Shown here: positions 61,482 through 64,000 of the stretch, one piece after another
Layout: each line of letters opens with the position of its first letter
How positions within the stretch are numbered: position 1 is the stretch's first letter
Assembly (NCBI GenBank): GCA_963933195.1
Contig: CAWVUS010000001.1
Coordinates: 11,779 to 75,778, forward strand
Length of the DNA: 64,000 nt
Reading direction: 5' to 3'
DNA from: UBA8437 sp963933195
Lineage (GTDB): Bacteria > Planctomycetota > Planctomycetia > Planctomycetales > Planctomycetaceae
The notes under the pieces: generated by a model
The model's input: the letters and a program-made list of their open reading frames with translations, nothing else
Told to the model about the DNA's origin: nothing
The model's database searches: none
Translations under genes and position numbers: made by a program

Positions 61482-63743
61482 CTACTTGCTGGGTGATTTG
61501 ACCGGTTGACCTGCGTCCTTGAGTTTCTGTTCCAGCCGCTCGATCAACTTCTTGTCGGGTCGCTTATCCTTGCGAGCCAACTCGAGCGCCTTCTTCCAAT
61601 TCTCAATTGCCGTTTTTTTCTGTTCGAGCTTTTCCAGACAGTCTGCCAGGTGTTCCAGGATCGTGGGATCTTCACCCTCGCGATCGGCCGAGGCTTTCTT
61701 GAGGTACTCGAGTGCTTCGTCGTACTTGGCCCGCTTGTAGAGCACCCATCCCATGCTGTCCTGGTAGGCCGAGTTTTCCGGTTCCGCCTTCAAGGCCTTG
61801 CGGATCATCTTTTCGGCCTGGTCGAGTTTCTTGCCCTGGTCGGCGTACAGGTAGCCGAGATCGTTGTTCACCGAAGGATTCTCTGGGTCCTCAGCAAAGA
61901 CCTCTTCCAGCACCATCTCGCCTTTCCGGATGTCCCCCTGCTCAACATAGATATTTGACAAGGAGAACTGGCATCGGCGGATGACACTCTTGTCCTCAGG
62001 AAATTGCTTGATCACCCGTTCAAACAACGGCACCGCCTTGTCCCACTGCCGAGCGTGGTAATGAATCCACGCCTCCTGGTAATGCAGCAGCGCGTGGTTG
62101 CTCGTGCGTCGTGCTTCTCCGATGGCAGCCAACGCCTGGGCAGTCTTCTCGCCGAATTCGTAAGCCTGCGAGAGTTGGAAAAGGAACTGGGCCTTGAAGA
62201 CATTCAGAGCGCGGTCGTCGGCAGCGGCACGCAGCAGCGAGGCCGCAGGAACATATTTCTCGTCCACCATCAGGGCACGAGAAAGGTCCTCGACATGACG
62301 ACGGAGCTGGTCCAGCAGTACACGATCCTTGACCTCCCGGGTCCCTTTCTCGGCCGACAGGGCCCACCCCAGCAGGGTCGCAGCCGACTCTTTTTGCTCA
62401 AGCTGAATTGCCAGTCGAGCAGCCACCAGCCGTCGAGCAAAGGGAGCTTGCCCCTGATCGTCGGACGCCTGTTTGGACGCCTCGGCCAGAAGATTCTTTC
62501 GCAATTCTTTCTGTTCACCAATCGCCTTGAGTTCGACGTCCAGCCGCTTCACATCACCACGGGAATCCACCGCCATGCCAAGAAATTCGAGAAGTTCCTT
62601 CGCCTGCCCACCACGTCGATGCAAAACCGCCAATCCCCAGTGGCCTGCCTCTCGATCGACCGGATTGGCCTTGGCCAACCCCTGTTCATAGAGGGGACGG
62701 GCCTTGTCGTACTTTTCGGCAGCCACGTATTGATCGGCCAAAAAGATCTTCAACGACGAATTGTCGGGATCGTGAGCCGCCAGTTTTTCGAGTTGACCGG
62801 TCAACTGGTCAGACTTTTTCAGTCCCTTGAAAATTCGGGCGAGCAGTTCGTAGGCGGCACGCCCCTTGGACGTTTGCTTCTTATCGAAATAAACCTGCAG
62901 TTCAGTTAGCGCCTCGTCGTATTTTTCCGTCTCGGTGTGGACACGGGCGATGTTGAATCCAAGCGTCGCCGGATTGCCCTGCCCTTGTTTTGCCGCCGCT
63001 CGGAAAGCTTCGACAGCCAAGTCCATCCGCTTGGCCACCAGGAACACCTCGCCCATTCTCTCGAACGAAGTTGCCGGGTTGGCCAACAGTGTCCGCCTGG
63101 ACCGGTCGTCCAACTCATAGGCTTCGGGATTCTTCAACGCCGCAAACACCACTTCGAAACAACTCGAAGCGGCCTTCGCCTTGCCGGTTCCCATGTAAAT
63201 CAGCCCGAGATCTCTCATCACGTTGACGAAAATCGCAGACTTGCGATTGATCGCCTTGGAACGACGAGCCTGCTCGAGCAATCCGATGGCTTCCGGCAAC
63301 TTCTGTTGACGGATCATCTGCCGAGACAGCCACCGCAACAGTTGGTAGTCATCGGGATTGAGCGACACCGCCTTCTGGGCATATCCCACCGCATCATCAA
63401 CCCGATTCAAACGCAGCGCGATCTGGAGCATCTCGCGATAGATGGCAACCTGGTTGGGATCCTGCTTCACGGCCTTTTCGAAAGCAGCCAACCCCCCCTT
63501 GAAATCGCCTTTCGCAATACGGTAACGACCGGTCATGTACCAGGCTCGAGACAGTGATCGAACCAGGCCCGGCTTCGTTGTCTTCAGCCGCTTGGGATCC
63601 AACGGTCGCGCCGGATCATCTGTCACCTGCTGCTGCAAACCTGACTTCTCTCCCTTGACCGTCGGAAGAGGAGGTGGCGGCGGAGTCGACTGAGCCATCA
63701 CGATCGATGAAAGTAACAACAACGCGAAAAACGATCGGGTCAT
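61482..63743 (-). CDS. Large secreted TPR protein
   Basis: A 753-residue protein. The ATG at 63743 (AGGGA seven bases upstream) gives a signal peptide MTRSFFALLLLSSIVMAQ followed by a Pro-rich linker. About fifteen to eighteen TPR-type helix pairs fill the rest, for example GDFKGGLAAFEKAVKQDPNQ, PEAIGLLEQARRSKAINRK, WDKAVPLFERVIKQFPEDKS and DQAEKMIRKALKAEPENSAY. No enzymatic domain; likely a protein-interaction scaffold in the envelope. The last 40 residues are charged helix (DKKLIERLEQKLKDAGQ). The frame runs 43 codons further upstream without a better start. Confidence 0.88.
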   Translation of the reverse strand: MTRSFFALLLLSSIVMAQSTPPPPPLPTVKGEKSGLQQQVTDDPARPLDPKRLKTTKPGLVRSLSRAWYMTGRYRIAKGDFKGGLAAFEKAVKQDPNQVAIYREMLQIALRLNRVDDAVGYAQKAVSLNPDDYQLLRWLSRQMIRQQKLPEAIGLLEQARRSKAINRKSAIFVNVMRDLGLIYMGTGKAKAASSCFEVVFAALKNPEAYELDDRSRRTLLANPATSFERMGEVFLVAKRMDLAVEAFRAAAKQGQGNPATLGFNIARVHTETEKYDEALTELQVYFDKKQTSKGRAAYELLARIFKGLKKSDQLTGQLEKLAAHDPDNSSLKIFLADQYVAAEKYDKARPLYEQGLAKANPVDREAGHWGLAVLHRRGGQAKELLEFLGMAVDSRGDVKRLDVELKAIGEQKELRKNLLAEASKQASDDQGQAPFARRLVAARLAIQLEQKESAATLLGWALSAEKGTREVKDRVLLDQLRRHVEDLSRALMVDEKYVPAASLLRAAADDRALNVFKAQFLFQLSQAYEFGEKTAQALAAIGEARRTSNHALLHYQEAWIHYHARQWDKAVPLFERVIKQFPEDKSVIRRCQFSLSNIYVEQGDIRKGEMVLEEVFAEDPENPSVNNDLGYLYADQGKKLDQAEKMIRKALKAEPENSAYQDSMGWVLYKRAKYDEALEYLKKASADREGEDPTILEHLADCLEKLEQKKTAIENWKKALELARKDKRPDKKLIERLEQKLKDAGQPVKSPSK

Positions 63744-63889
63744 CGGTCTGTCCCTGCCAGAACCCATTTCACACACGCGGCCGGTTGCGTATTCCAAGAC
63801 ACGGGAAACGGTGCCGGCATTGTAACCAGTGCCAGAGAATGCGACTACGCCCAAGTCGAACGACCGCGGCAACTCTGGCAGTGATTTGT

Positions 63890-64000
63890 CTATCGTTTCG
63901 AAGACTTACGTGTGGCCTTTTTCGCAGTCTTCTTGGCTGCAGTCTTCTTGGCTGCAGTCTTCTTGGCTGCAGTCTTCTTGGCTGCAGTCTTCTTGGCTGC
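63890..64000 (-). CDS. Histone-H1-like Ala/Lys-rich protein, C-terminal fragment
   Basis: The gene runs off the window edge; 36 codons plus stop are visible. The last 36 residues are repeats of AAKKT followed by AKKATRKSSKR and the stop. Such low-complexity Lys/Ala tails are found in bacterial histone-H1-like DNA-binding proteins (chlamydial Hc1, AlgP-type regulators). Only the tail is seen, so the call rests on composition. Confidence 0.6.
   Translation of the reverse strand, partial: AAKKTAAKKTAAKKTAAKKTAAKKTAKKATRKSSKR
63924..64000. repeat. Perfect 15-bp tandem repeat in the Lys/Ala tail
   Basis: Five full identical copies of a 15-base unit (GCAGTCTTCTTGGCT) plus two bases, continuing past the window. 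Each copy encodes Ala-Ala-Lys-Lys-Thr on the minus strand. There is not one synonymous difference between copies, which points to recent expansion or slippage. Confidence 0.95.

Noticed and set aside
63830..63880. TGCCAGAG...CTCTGGCA inverted repeat before the TPR gene
   Set aside because: The 35-base loop is too long for a confident hairpin and eight-base matches at that distance can arise by chance.
63924..64000. Regular repeats at the window end as a CRISPR array
   Set aside because: The 15-bp units are contiguous with no spacers and lie in frame in a coding sequence.

Overview
The window is a compact, roughly 60 % GC bacterial chromosome segment with about 55 protein genes on both strands, short spacers, no rRNA or tRNA that I could find, and no insertion sequence, prophage or CRISPR array. 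The gene content points to the phylum Planctomycetota: two secreted PQQ-type beta-propeller proteins, a formylglycine sulfatase, a DUF1573 protein next to a tetraheme cytochrome, a response regulator with an N-terminal excisionase-like HTH followed by a receiver domain, an FHA-GAF-sigma54 activator, a planctomycete-style DXS, and several small proteins without known function. I would not push the placement below phylum/class level.

Layout. 1-8.3 kb: end of a sugar isomerase, a Gfo/Idh/MocA oxidoreductase, greA, then an FHA/sigma54 activator flanked by two PQQ-like propellers, and a double zinc-ribbon protein. 8.3-14.4 kb (minus strand): translation block infC-rpmI-rplT-pheS with its own promoter, preceded by a lone FliM-like gene, proA and a membrane-anchored SGNH-like protein that has lost its catalytic residues. 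14.6-22 kb: a coiled-coil/basic protein, a GNAT acetyltransferase, an M20 peptidase, the isoprenoid pair ispA-dxs and a secreted protein of unknown function. 22-33 kb: tail-specific protease, ABC-2 exporter, MFS transporter, SMP-30-like protein, gcvT, RNase R and a YhaM-type exonuclease. 33.4-43.1 kb: proS, an aldehyde dehydrogenase/SDR pair, a sulfatase, then a WecA-like initiating transferase overlapping an O-antigen-ligase-like gene. 43.2-52.6 kb: a tight four-gene run (DUF1573 protein, metallophosphatase-like/tetraheme cytochrome fusion, DUF971, CYTH), then recA, an HtrA-like protease and alaS. 52.6-64 kb: a DapA-family lyase, an operon of HTH-receiver regulator, soluble histidine kinase and NhaC antiporter, mnmG, tpx, yebC-ruvB, a large TPR lipidless secreted protein, and at the very edge the C-terminus of a histone-H1-like protein made of identical 15-bp repeats.

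How the parts fit: most genes are housekeeping (translation, recombination, RNA decay, isoprenoids, one-carbon metabolism). The accessory character lies in the cell-envelope genes (sulfatase, glycan transferase/ligase, propellers, HtrA, Prc, cytochrome fusion) and in the two regulatory units (FHA-sigma54 activator; two-component pair with NhaC). Several spacers carry readable sigma70-type promoters; a CTAGAAT -10 element recurs in five of them. No defence island or obviously new multi-gene system is present; the strongest candidates for new biology are the DUF1573/cytochrome-fusion operon, the degenerate SGNH protein, the two-component/NhaC operon, and structured leaders before recA, infC and rplT.
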